From: Betaproteobacteria bacterium
Lineage (GTDB): Bacteria > Pseudomonadota > Gammaproteobacteria > Burkholderiales > Thiobacillaceae
NCBI GenBank assembly: GCA_016873935.1
Contig: VGVT01000005.1
Location: 1-64,000 of the forward strand
Length of the DNA: 64,000 bases
Direction: 5' to 3'
The notes beneath the pieces are model-generated. The model had not been told where the DNA came from, made no database searches, and worked only from the letters and a program-made list of their open reading frames with translations. Positions 57,133-64,000 of this stretch are shown here, in pieces; the stretch's first letter is position 1; each line of letters opens with the position of its first letter. The position numbers were made by a program, and so were the translations under genes.

Positions 57133-57948
57133 TCATAGTGCCATGTCGCGCAGCACCCGCCAAGCCCCCTGACGCGCCGCCCACTCGCGCCCCAGGGCAT
57201 GAAAACGGTCGGCCTCGCGCAGGGCGCCGCCGGCCTCGAGAGCGCGGGCCTTGAGGTGGAGCAGGCGGGCCTTGAGGTGATGTTGGCCGAAACGTTCGCC
57301 CTGTTCCAGGGCCTCCTCCAGCCAGACCAGGGACAGGGCGGGCGCGCGGTGGAACGCGGCTTCGGCGTAAACCGCCGCGGCGTGCGCCGCCTCGGCCGGC
57401 GCCTGGCGGCGCAACCCGGCAAGCGCGACATGGGCGTCACTGGCGGACGCCGGCTGGCCGACGCGCAGGCGCGACCAGTGCCGCAACAGAGTCAGCCACG
57501 CGCCATGGAAGTCGTCCGCGGCCAGGGACGCCTGCCAGGCAGCGTCCTCCGGCGGCAGCGGCCGGTCGCCGAGAAAGTGGAAATAGACACGCCGCAGCAT
57601 CGCGGCAGGAGCCTGGTCGCTGCCGGGCGGCGGCGCGATTTCCTCGCCCATCCACCAGAGACAGCGGCGGCGCAGATCGTCGACGGCGGCCGCCAGCTCG
57701 GCGTCATCCTCCTCCAGAAATGGATCAGGCGGCAGATTGCGCAGGGCTTCCGGGAAACGTCCCAGACCGTAAAGCGTCAGGCTCAGGGCCAGCGCCGCGC
57801 GAACGCTGGCGCGCCGCCCGTCGCCCCGCGCCAGCTCGGGCAGGCGCCAGGCGTAGGGATAGGCGCGGGCTGGGCCGAAGCGGGCATGCAGTTCCGCCCA
57901 GCGGGCGTGACGTGCCGCGAACGGACTCGGTGCGGACTGTGCGGGCAT
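57133..57948 (-). CDS. Hypothetical protein (helical, TPR-like)
   Basis: The 271-residue soluble protein is rich in Ala, Arg, Leu and Trp, with repeating helix pairs (FHRAPALSLVWLEEALEQGERFGQHHLKARLLHLKARALEAGG) of TPR character at the C-terminus. No catalytic motif or signal peptide was recognised. It lies between gpsA and the DUF294 gene on the same strand with gaps under 30 nt, so it is likely co-transcribed. Confidence 0.6.
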   Translation of the reverse strand: MPAQSAPSPFAARHARWAELHARFGPARAYPYAWRLPELARGDGRRASVRAALALSLTLYGLGRFPEALRNLPPDPFLEEDDAELAAAVDDLRRRCLWWMGEEIAPPPGSDQAPAAMLRRVYFHFLGDRPLPPEDAAWQASLAADDFHGAWLTLLRHWSRLRVGQPASASDAHVALAGLRRQAPAEAAHAAAVYAEAAFHRAPALSLVWLEEALEQGERFGQHHLKARLLHLKARALEAGGALREADRFHALGREWAARQGAWRVLRDMAL

Positions 57949-57976
57949 GGGCGGCGTGGCCGGCTGCCCGGCCGCG

Positions 57977-58966
57977 TCAGGCGCCTTCGTCCTTGAGGTC
58001 GCGCGCGAGCAGGGCGGCCACCGCCTCGCGCGGCGGCAGTTCCTGGCCGAGCACCCGCGCCACCGCCTCGGTGATGGGCAGGTCGACGCCCAATTCACGC
58101 GCCAGGGCGTCCACCTCGACGGCGGTGGTGGCGCCCTCGGCCACGTGCCCGAGTTCGCGCAGGGCGCCTTCCAGGCTTTCGCCGGCGGCCAGGCGCAAGC
58201 CCAGTTGCCGGTTGCGCGAGAGGTCGCCGGTGCTGGTGAGGATGAGATCGCCCATGCCGGACAGGCCCATGAAGGTTTCCGGGCGTCCGCCCAGCCTCAT
58301 GCCAAGCCGGGTCAGCTCGGCCAGACCGCGCGTGATCAGGGCGGCGCGGGCGTTGTAGCCGAAGCCGAGGCCGTCGGAAATTCCGGCGGCAATGGCGATG
58401 ACGTTCTTCACCGCGCCGCCCAGTTCCACGCCCACCACGTCGCTGCCGGAATACAGGCGCAGGCGGGAATCGTGCAGCCGGCGCGCGACCTGCCGGGCGA
58501 AATCCGCGTCGTCGCTGGCCACGCTGAGCGCGGCGGGCAGGCCCTGCGCCACTTCCTTGGCGAAGCTGGGCCCCGACAGCACGGCGGCCGGCGGATGCTC
58601 GGGCCAGGTTTCCGCCAGCACCGCGTGCGGCAGCTTGCGCGTGCCGGTCTCCAGGCCCTTGCACAGCCACACCAGGGGCTGCCGCGCGCCGCAACGGCGC
58701 AACTCAAGGAGCAGGGAACGGAAGCCGTTGCTGGGCACGGCGGCGACGATCAGGTCGGCGTCCGCCAGCGCAGCGGCCAGCTCGGCGGTCGGCGCCAGGC
58801 CCGCGGGCAGGGCGAAGCCCGGCAGATAGCGATGGTTCTCGCGGTCACGCGACATCGCCGCCGCGTGCTCGGCGGAACGCGTCCACAGCCTCACCGCATT
58901 GTGCCCGGCCAGGCGGATGGCCAGGCCGGTGCCCCAGGCGCCGGCGCCGAGCACGGCGATGCTCAT
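57977..58966 (-). CDS. gpsA: Glycerol-3-phosphate dehydrogenase [NAD(P)+]
   Basis: Supplies sn-glycerol 3-phosphate for phospholipids. The 329-residue protein has the N-terminal dinucleotide loop [60 protein letters not shown] with the catalytic Lys, and [11 protein letters not shown]. Downstream of secB, a common proteobacterial pairing. Confidence 0.95.
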   Translation of the reverse strand: MSIAVLGAGAWGTGLAIRLAGHNAVRLWTRSAEHAAAMSRDRENHRYLPGFALPAGLAPTAELAAALADADLIVAAVPSNGFRSLLLELRRCGARQPLVWLCKGLETGTRKLPHAVLAETWPEHPPAAVLSGPSFAKEVAQGLPAALSVASDDADFARQVARRLHDSRLRLYSGSDVVGVELGGAVKNVIAIAAGISDGLGFGYNARAALITRGLAELTRLGMRLGGRPETFMGLSGMGDLILTSTGDLSRNRQLGLRLAAGESLEGALRELGHVAEGATTAVEVDALARELGVDLPITEAVARVLGQELPPREAVAALLARDLKDEGA

Positions 58967-59023
58967 CGGGCCACCCGCTCGTTGCCGCGTGCTGGACTCA
59001 TGCGGACCATGCCCGGCGCGGGA

Positions 59024-59500
59024 TCAGTTCGGCTGCTGCGTTTGCTGCTGCTGCAGGGCCTGCTGCTGCTGCATGTACATCACCTCGAAATTCACGGGTT
59101 GCAGCATCAGCGGCGGGAATCCGGCCTTCAGCACGGCGTCGGACACCGCCTCGCGGGCGTAGGGGAAGAGGATGTTGGGGCAACCGATGCCGAGGGCCGG
59201 CTCCATCGCCTCCTGTGGCACGTTCTGGATGCGGAAGATGCCGGCCTGTTGCAGTTCGACCAGGAAGGCGGCCTTGTCCTTGATCTTGGCGTTGATGGTC
59301 AGAGTCAGGATGGTCTGGTAGATGCCGTTGGCGGTATCCACGGGCGCGCTCTGGGTGTTGAGCTGCATGTCGATCTGCGGCTGGTCCCTTTCCAGGAAGA
59401 TGGCGGGCGCGTTGGGCACCTCGACGGAGAGATCCTTGACGTAGATCTTCTCGATCTGGAAGACGGGCAGTGCTTGTTGTTGCGGTTGCTGATCGGTCAT
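59024..59500 (-). CDS. secB: Protein-export chaperone SecB
   Basis: Tetrameric chaperone that delivers preproteins to SecA. The 158-residue protein has FQIEKIYVKDLSVEVPNAP, GIGCPNILFPYAREAVSDAVLKAGFPPLMLQPVNFEVMY (the conserved core) and a Gln-rich C-terminus. Confidence 0.95.
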   Translation of the reverse strand: MTDQQPQQQALPVFQIEKIYVKDLSVEVPNAPAIFLERDQPQIDMQLNTQSAPVDTANGIYQTILTLTINAKIKDKAAFLVELQQAGIFRIQNVPQEAMEPALGIGCPNILFPYAREAVSDAVLKAGFPPLMLQPVNFEVMYMQQQQALQQQQTQQPN

Positions 59501-59569
59501 GACGGGATCCGGGTTGGGGAAGAAGGCCGGGAATTATAGCCTCTCACCATTACGGCTTCGCGGACCGCT

Positions 59570-59989
59570 TCAATACCGCGCCAGCCAGGCCTGCAACTGT
59601 TGCGGCGGCAGCGCGCCAGCCACCCGGTCCACTTCCTGCCCGCCCTTGAACAGGGCCAGCGTGGGGATGCTGCGGATGCCGTGGCGGCCGGCCAGCCCCG
59701 GTTCCGCCTCCGTGTTCACCTTGGCGAAGCGCACCCGGCCCAGGTACTGGCCGGCCATCTGCGCGAAGGTGGGGGCGAACATCTTGCAGGGGCCGCACCA
59801 GGGCGCCCAGAAATCCACCAGTACTGGCAGTTCGTTTCTGGCGATGAACTTGTCGAAGTTCGCGGCAATGAGTTCGACGGGATGGGCGGGCAGCACTCCG
59901 GCGCCGCATCTGCCGCATTTCGGTTGCTGCTTCAGGCGATCGTCGGGCACGCGGTTGACCGCGCCGCAGTGGGGACAGACGAGTTCCAT
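59570..59989 (-). CDS. trxC: Thioredoxin 2 (TrxC)
   Basis: The 139-residue protein has an N-terminal zinc ribbon (CPHCGAVNR, later CGRCG) and a thioredoxin domain with VDFWAPWCGPCKMFAP and cis-Pro in IRSIPTLALF. TrxC is often oxidative-stress induced. It sits between secB and grxC, splitting their usual adjacency. Confidence 0.93.
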   Translation of the reverse strand: MELVCPHCGAVNRVPDDRLKQQPKCGRCGAGVLPAHPVELIAANFDKFIARNELPVLVDFWAPWCGPCKMFAPTFAQMAGQYLGRVRFAKVNTEAEPGLAGRHGIRSIPTLALFKGGQEVDRVAGALPPQQLQAWLARY

Positions 59990-60062
59990 GGTCGGGCTCC
60001 GTGCATCAAGATGCTTGAGCCCAAATGGCGACGCGCCGCCGCGAATTCAAGCGCCGTGAGGC

Positions 60063-60320
60063 TCAGGCGGCCAGCAGGGGATCCAGTTCGCCCGCCGCAT
60101 CCAGCGCGGAAATGTCGTCGAAGCCGCCGACGTGGCGCTCGCCAATGTAAATCTGCGGGACCGTGCGGCGACCGGTGATGCGGATCATCTCGTCACGCTG
60201 GGCCGGATCGAGGTCGATGCGGATCTTCTCGATCTGGCTGACGCCCTTCTTGTTCAACAACTTCTCCGCCATGATGCAGTAGGGGCAAACAGCGGTGCAG
60301 TACATCTTCACGGGGGGCAT
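60063..60320 (-). CDS. grxC: Glutaredoxin 3 (GrxC)
   Basis: An 85-residue glutaredoxin: KMYCTAVCPYCIMAEKLL active site CPYC, GRRTVPQIYIGERHVGG with the cis-Pro and glutathione-binding Gly-Gly. Uses the glutathione made by GshA/GshB. Confidence 0.95.
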   Translation of the reverse strand: MPPVKMYCTAVCPYCIMAEKLLNKKGVSQIEKIRIDLDPAQRDEMIRITGRRTVPQIYIGERHVGGFDDISALDAAGELDPLLAA

Positions 60321-60340
60321 TCGGGGTCCTTTCGAATTGA

Positions 60341-60451
60341 GCGGGTAGCTCGTAGATCGTAGCCGGTAGCTGGTAGCTGGTAGCCTGAGTTTTCCGCGCC
60401 GAAGGCGCGCAAGAAAAAGCTACCAGCTACCCGCCACGAGCTACCCACTCG
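60341..60451 (+). repeat. GTAGC-type palindromic repeat, copy 3 (rhodanese-grxC gap)
   Basis: Left arm GCGGGTAGCTCGTAGATC then GTAGCCGGTAGCTGGTAGC, central GCGCCGAAGGCGC hairpin, right arm AGCTACCAGCTACCC and GAGCTACCC. Same plan as 12207 and 31853. It separates grxC from the rhodanese gene. Confidence 0.8.
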
Positions 60452-60456
60452 CAAAA

Positions 60457-60867
60457 CTACTTTTCTCTCGGCAGTCCGGCCTGTTCCCAGGCCTGCATGC
60501 CGCCGGCCAGGTTGTGCACGTTCTCGAAGCCGGCCTTGCGCAGCAGGCCGCAGGCATGCCGGGAGCGGTTGCCGCTGCGGCATACGGCGACGATGGGCTT
60601 GTCCTTGAACTTGTCCAGATCGGCCATGCGGTTCTTCAACTGGCCGAGGGGCACGTGCTTGGCCTTGGCGATATGGCCGTCGGACCATTCGGACTGTTCG
60701 CGCACGTCCAGCACCAGGGCATCCTCGTGGTTGAACAGGAGCACGGCCTCCTGTGGACCGACCTGCTTGATGCCGGACAGGCGTCCGAACAGGCCACCGC
60801 CGAACAGCATGAAGCCCGAGATCACGACCAGCAGAATGAGCCAGATGTTTTGCAGTACGAATTCCAT
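60457..60867 (-). CDS. Membrane-anchored rhodanese-like sulfurtransferase
   Basis: The 136-residue protein has an N-terminal helix (IWLILLVVISGFMLFGGGLF) and a single rhodanese domain with LVLDVREQSEW and the active-site loop VCRSGNRS (catalytic Cys about 96), ending AGGMQAWEQAGLP. A YibN-like layout next to secB/grxC is known in proteobacteria. Confidence 0.9.
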   Translation of the reverse strand: MEFVLQNIWLILLVVISGFMLFGGGLFGRLSGIKQVGPQEAVLLFNHEDALVLDVREQSEWSDGHIAKAKHVPLGQLKNRMADLDKFKDKPIVAVCRSGNRSRHACGLLRKAGFENVHNLAGGMQAWEQAGLPREK

Positions 60868-60906
60868 GGGCTACGGCGGCAAGAAAGTGAGGCCGCGATT
60901 CTAACC

Positions 60907-61131
60907 TCAGTTGCAGGAGGCGCCGGCTTCCTTGAAGCCCATCTTCTTGAGGATATTGACCAGCGGACAGAAGTTGGTGAAACCGGACTGAAACAGATTG
61001 AGGCCGACGAAGGCGGTGAACCACATCCAGCTCACCTGCGTCAGGTCGGCCTGGCCCATCATGTGGGCGAGGGCCAGCGACAGCAGGATGAAGAAACCGG
61101 CGACGATGCGGACAATGTTCTCGATGCTCAT
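60907..61131 (-). CDS. DUF2892 (YgaP-type membrane) protein
   Basis: A 74-residue protein with two hydrophobic helices, the family start MSIENIVRIVAGFFILLSLAL, and GLNLFQSGFTNFCPLVNILKKMGF with Cys residues at the end. The same domain forms the membrane half of the YgaP rhodanese, suggesting it works with the adjacent rhodanese. Confidence 0.85.
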   Translation of the reverse strand: MSIENIVRIVAGFFILLSLALAHMMGQADLTQVSWMWFTAFVGLNLFQSGFTNFCPLVNILKKMGFKEAGASCN

Positions 61132-61165
61132 GGGAAGCTCCTTACAGGTCGGTTGAGGGTGGGGG

Positions 61166-64000
61166 TCAAGCGGAGGCGGATGGCTGGCGGCGCTGCCACA
61201 GCAGGTACAACAAGGGGATCACCACCAGGGTCAGCGCCGTCGAGGCGAAGGTGCCGAAGATCAGCGATACGGCGAGGCCGCCGAACACCGGGTCGGTAAC
61301 CATGATCGCCGAGGCGGCGATGATCGCCAGCGCGGTGAGCAGGATGGGGCGGAAGCGCACGGCGCCGGCCTCCATCACAGCCTCTTCCAGCGAGTAGCCC
61401 TGGCGGCGGTAATCGAGGATGAAGTCGATCAGCAGCAGGGAGTTGCGCACCACCACGCCGGCCAGGGCGATGACGCCGATCATCGAGGTGGCGGTGAAGG
61501 CCTGGCCCATCGCCCAGTGGCCGGGGAAGACGCCGACCAGGGTGAGCGGAATGGCGCCCATGACGATGATCGGCAGCATGAACGATTTGTAGTAGGCGGT
61601 GAGCGTCAGGTAGATCAGCACCAGGGCGACGATGAAGGCCGAACCCAGGTCGCGGAACACGTCCAGGGTGAGGCGCATCTCGCCGCCCCACAGCAGCGTG
61701 TAGTCCACCACATCCTTCGGCTGCGCCTCGGTGAAGCCGAGGTTGCCGGTGGTGAAGGTGACGCCGCCGGGCAGGGGCTTGCCGTCCAGCATCTGATCAA
61801 GCGCGAGCACCGCGTAGACCGGGCTGGATTTCAGCATCTCGCCGCCGACCATGACATTGGCGTGCAGGTCGCGCGCGTGGATCGGCTTCGCCTCCGTTTC
61901 CCGCTCCACCGTGGCGAGGGCGGACAGCGGGATCTGCGCGCCCTGCGCGTTGGCGACGCGCAGGCTGAGCAGGCCGGCCGGGTCGGCGCGTAGCTCGCGC
62001 GGCAGGCGCACGCTGATGTCGATCGGCTCGCGCGCGTCGACCGCGTGCAGGGTGCCGATCTTGAAGCCGGACACATAGTCGCGCAGCAACTTGGCTACCT
62101 GCGCCGGAGCGACCCCGGCGAGCATGGCCTTCTCGGCGTCGACGCGCACGCGGTAACCCTGGACGTCGGCGGTGACGCTGTCGTCGACGTTGGTCAGGCC
62201 GTGGATTTGCTTGAAGGCGGCGCGTACCTCGCCGGCGGCGGCACGCAGGGCGTCGTAGTCGGGTCCGTACAACTCAGCCAAGACTTGCGAGGGTACCGGC
62301 GGGCCGGGCGGCGTTTCATAGATCTTGATGCGCGCCTCCGGATATGCCGCGCGCACGTCCTTCAAGGCCGAGTCGAACTGGTCGGCGATATCGTGCGAGG
62401 ACAGTGAACGGTGGTGCTTGTCGCTCAGATTGACGCGGATCTGCGCCAGGTTCTCGCCGCGTTTGAGCATGTCGCCGCGCACCAGGGCGGCGAAGTCGAT
62501 GGGCGCCGCCATACCGACGAAAGCCTGGAAATCGGCCACCTCCGGGTGGCGCGACAGCGTCTCGCCGACCGCGCGGGCGACGCCGTCGGTAGCGGCGAGC
62601 GCGGTGCCGGCCGGCATGTCGACCTGCAGCAGCATGGTGTTGGTGTTGTCGTTGGGCAGCATCTTCAGCTCGACACCCAGCGGCGACAGCGGGCCGTTCA
62701 TGCCGGACGGGCGGACGAACTGCCAGGCGGGCATGAGCATGGCGCCGATCAGCAGGATCACCACCACCAGGAAGAACAGGTTGCGCTTGGCCGCGCTGTC
62801 CATCAGCGGCCGCGCCACCGCCAGATACATGCGGCGCAGCGGGTCCTCCTGGGCATGGCCATGGTCCTCCAGGGTTTCACGCTTCTCCATCTCGCGCAGG
62901 GCCTTGCCGCGCAGCGCCCGGCGCGCCGCCCAGGGCACCACCGAGTAGGCGATGAGCAACGAGGCCAGCATGGCCACCGGCACGTTGATGGGGATGGGGC
63001 GCATGAAGGGGCCCATCATGCCGGTGACGAAGGCCATCGGGATGAAGGCCAGGATCACCGCCAGGGTGGCGACGTTGGTGGGGTTGCCGATCTCGTTGGT
63101 GGCGCTCACCAGGGTCTTGCCGAACTCCTCCATCTTCACCTTGCCGTGGTGCAGGTGGCGGTGGATGTTCTCGATGACGACGATGGAGTCGTCCACCAGC
63201 AGGCCCAGGGCGAGGATCAGCGCGAACAGGGTGATGCGGTTGATGGTCTGGCCCAGCATCAGGCCGACCGCGAGGACGATGAACAGGATGAGGGGGATGG
63301 TCAGGGTGACGATGCCCGCCTCGCGCCAGCCGAGGAACCACCACATCAGCAGGATGACCGTGAAGATGGCGATGCCGAGGTGTTCGACCAGCAGGTTGAC
63401 GGCGGCGTTGGCGCGCTCGCCGTCGTCGCGGGTGATGGTGACCTCGATCCCGTCGGGGATCGCCTGGCGCTTGAGATCGTCCAACTTCGCCTGCACGGCG
63501 GCGGCGACGTCGACCGCATTGGTACCGGCCTTCTTGGCGATGGCCAGGGTGACCGCCGCCGAGCTGCCGGCGCGCGCGGCCCTGCCGGCGGCCGGACCGA
63601 AACCGATCCAGGTCGCCTCTTCCACCTCGGCGCCGCCCTGCTCGACGCGCGCGATGTCGCGCAGATAGACCGGGCGGCCCTGGGAGACACCGACGACGAT
63701 GGCGCCCACCTCCTCGGGACTGCCCAGGAAGCCGTCCAGGCGCAGCGGCGTGGCGCGGTTGTCGCGCGTCAGCGCGCCCAGCGGCGCCGACACGTTGGCG
63801 CCGCGCAGGGCCTGGTCGACGCGGTCGAGGCTGAGTCCGGCGCCGGCCACGCGCTGCGGGTCGATCCACACGTTGAGGGCCGGCGCGCGGCCGCCGATGA
63901 GCTGCGTGAACGACACGCCCGGCGCGTTGCGCAGGTGTTCCAGCAGGCGCGCGCCGACCTCGCGCAGTACCCGGTCGTCATGCACGCGCGAACTCAGCGT
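61166..64000 (-). CDS. RND-family efflux transporter, inner-membrane subunit (5' end off window)
   Basis: At least 944 residues of an AcrB/HAE-like proton antiporter. Visible are porter subdomains, TM segments with LGLLVDDSIVVIENIHRHL (proton-relay Asp pair), GNPTNVATLAVILAFIPMAFVTGMMGP, and the C-terminal repeat VVRNSLLLIDFILDYRRQG and AVRFRPILLTALAIIAAS. The N-terminal porter and TM1 are missing. The class (drug or metal) cannot be set because the adaptor and outer-membrane genes lie outside. 34 nt from the DUF2892 gene, so possibly one operon. Confidence 0.9.
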   Translation of the reverse strand, partial: TLSSRVHDDRVLREVGARLLEHLRNAPGVSFTQLIGGRAPALNVWIDPQRVAGAGLSLDRVDQALRGANVSAPLGALTRDNRATPLRLDGFLGSPEEVGAIVVGVSQGRPVYLRDIARVEQGGAEVEEATWIGFGPAAGRAARAGSSAAVTLAIAKKAGTNAVDVAAAVQAKLDDLKRQAIPDGIEVTITRDDGERANAAVNLLVEHLGIAIFTVILLMWWFLGWREAGIVTLTIPLILFIVLAVGLMLGQTINRITLFALILALGLLVDDSIVVIENIHRHLHHGKVKMEEFGKTLVSATNEIGNPTNVATLAVILAFIPMAFVTGMMGPFMRPIPINVPVAMLASLLIAYSVVPWAARRALRGKALREMEKRETLEDHGHAQEDPLRRMYLAVARPLMDSAAKRNLFFLVVVILLIGAMLMPAWQFVRPSGMNGPLSPLGVELKMLPNDNTNTMLLQVDMPAGTALAATDGVARAVGETLSRHPEVADFQAFVGMAAPIDFAALVRGDMLKRGENLAQIRVNLSDKHHRSLSSHDIADQFDSALKDVRAAYPEARIKIYETPPGPPVPSQVLAELYGPDYDALRAAAGEVRAAFKQIHGLTNVDDSVTADVQGYRVRVDAEKAMLAGVAPAQVAKLLRDYVSGFKIGTLHAVDAREPIDISVRLPRELRADPAGLLSLRVANAQGAQIPLSALATVERETEAKPIHARDLHANVMVGGEMLKSSPVYAVLALDQMLDGKPLPGGVTFTTGNLGFTEAQPKDVVDYTLLWGGEMRLTLDVFRDLGSAFIVALVLIYLTLTAYYKSFMLPIIVMGAIPLTLVGVFPGHWAMGQAFTATSMIGVIALAGVVVRNSLLLIDFILDYRRQGYSLEEAVMEAGAVRFRPILLTALAIIAASAIMVTDPVFGGLAVSLIFGTFASTALTLVVIPLLYLLWQRRQPSASA

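Overview
The window is 64 kb of a high-GC proteobacterial chromosome. Gene content and order point to the Betaproteobacteria: an mraZ-to-lpxC cell-wall cluster, pilMNOPQ divergent from mrcA, dapF-DUF484-xerC, metK followed by ahcY behind an SAH riboswitch, the Thiobacillus/Acidithiobacillus-type gshA, and hemB-engB-cytochrome c4. The repeat content and the exosortase-type sugar transferase fragment would suit a Rhodocyclales/Nitrosomonadales relative, but the genus cannot be fixed from sequence reading alone. Most of the window is core housekeeping DNA. I found no phage, CRISPR array, insertion sequence with a transposase, or recognisable defence island.

Layout. 1-128: C-terminal tail of a chemotaxis receptor. 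171-706: RNase P RNA with a greatly enlarged P12 arm. 886-19951: division and cell-wall cluster on the + strand (mraZ, rsmH, ftsL, ftsI, murE, murF, mraY, murD, ftsW, murG, murC, murB, ddl, ftsQ, ftsA, ftsZ, lpxC), nearly all start/stop overlapped. 20211-25178: type IV pilus operon pilMNOPQ on the - strand, with an apparent frameshift in pilQ. 25319-28176: mrcA (PBP1a) and a conserved hypothetical. 28277-29079: two gene fragments fused out of frame (EpsB-like sugar transferase and YcgR-like PilZ protein). 29159-34965: hemB, a candidate small RNA, engB, cytochrome c4, rep helicase, a c5-type cytochrome and tRNA-Arg(CCG). 35020-40946: a THUMP-type RNA methyltransferase, a TlpA-like thioredoxin, a DinB protein, and the coupled set gshA-gshB-apbE. 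41009-41275: a MITE-like element. 41332-48117: trmL, a TPR protein, yggX, ubiE, then xerC, DUF484, dapF, small genes and a lipid A acyltransferase on the - strand. 48428-51125: metK, SAH riboswitch, ahcY. 51309-55651: gluQ, moaA, mobB, moaD and an orphan histidine kinase. 55669-64000: DUF294 signalling protein, gpsA, secB, trxC, grxC, rhodanese, DUF2892 protein and a partial RND pump, all on the - strand.

How the genes fit together. The first 20 kb encode peptidoglycan precursor synthesis from UDP-MurNAc to lipid II, the FtsW/FtsI septal synthase, the FtsQLAZ division proteins and the first committed lipid A enzyme. Other blocks cover type IV pilus assembly, the methyl cycle (MetK/AhcY with SAH feedback), glutathione synthesis, molybdenum cofactor synthesis and thiol redox.

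What stands out is small-element biology. Several families of short palindromic repeats lie between genes and, in three cases (murF, murG, gshB), inside core genes without breaking the reading frame. RNase P RNA carries a string of tetraloop hairpins. A compact four-hairpin RNA with C/U-rich loops and a strong terminator lies between hemB and engB.
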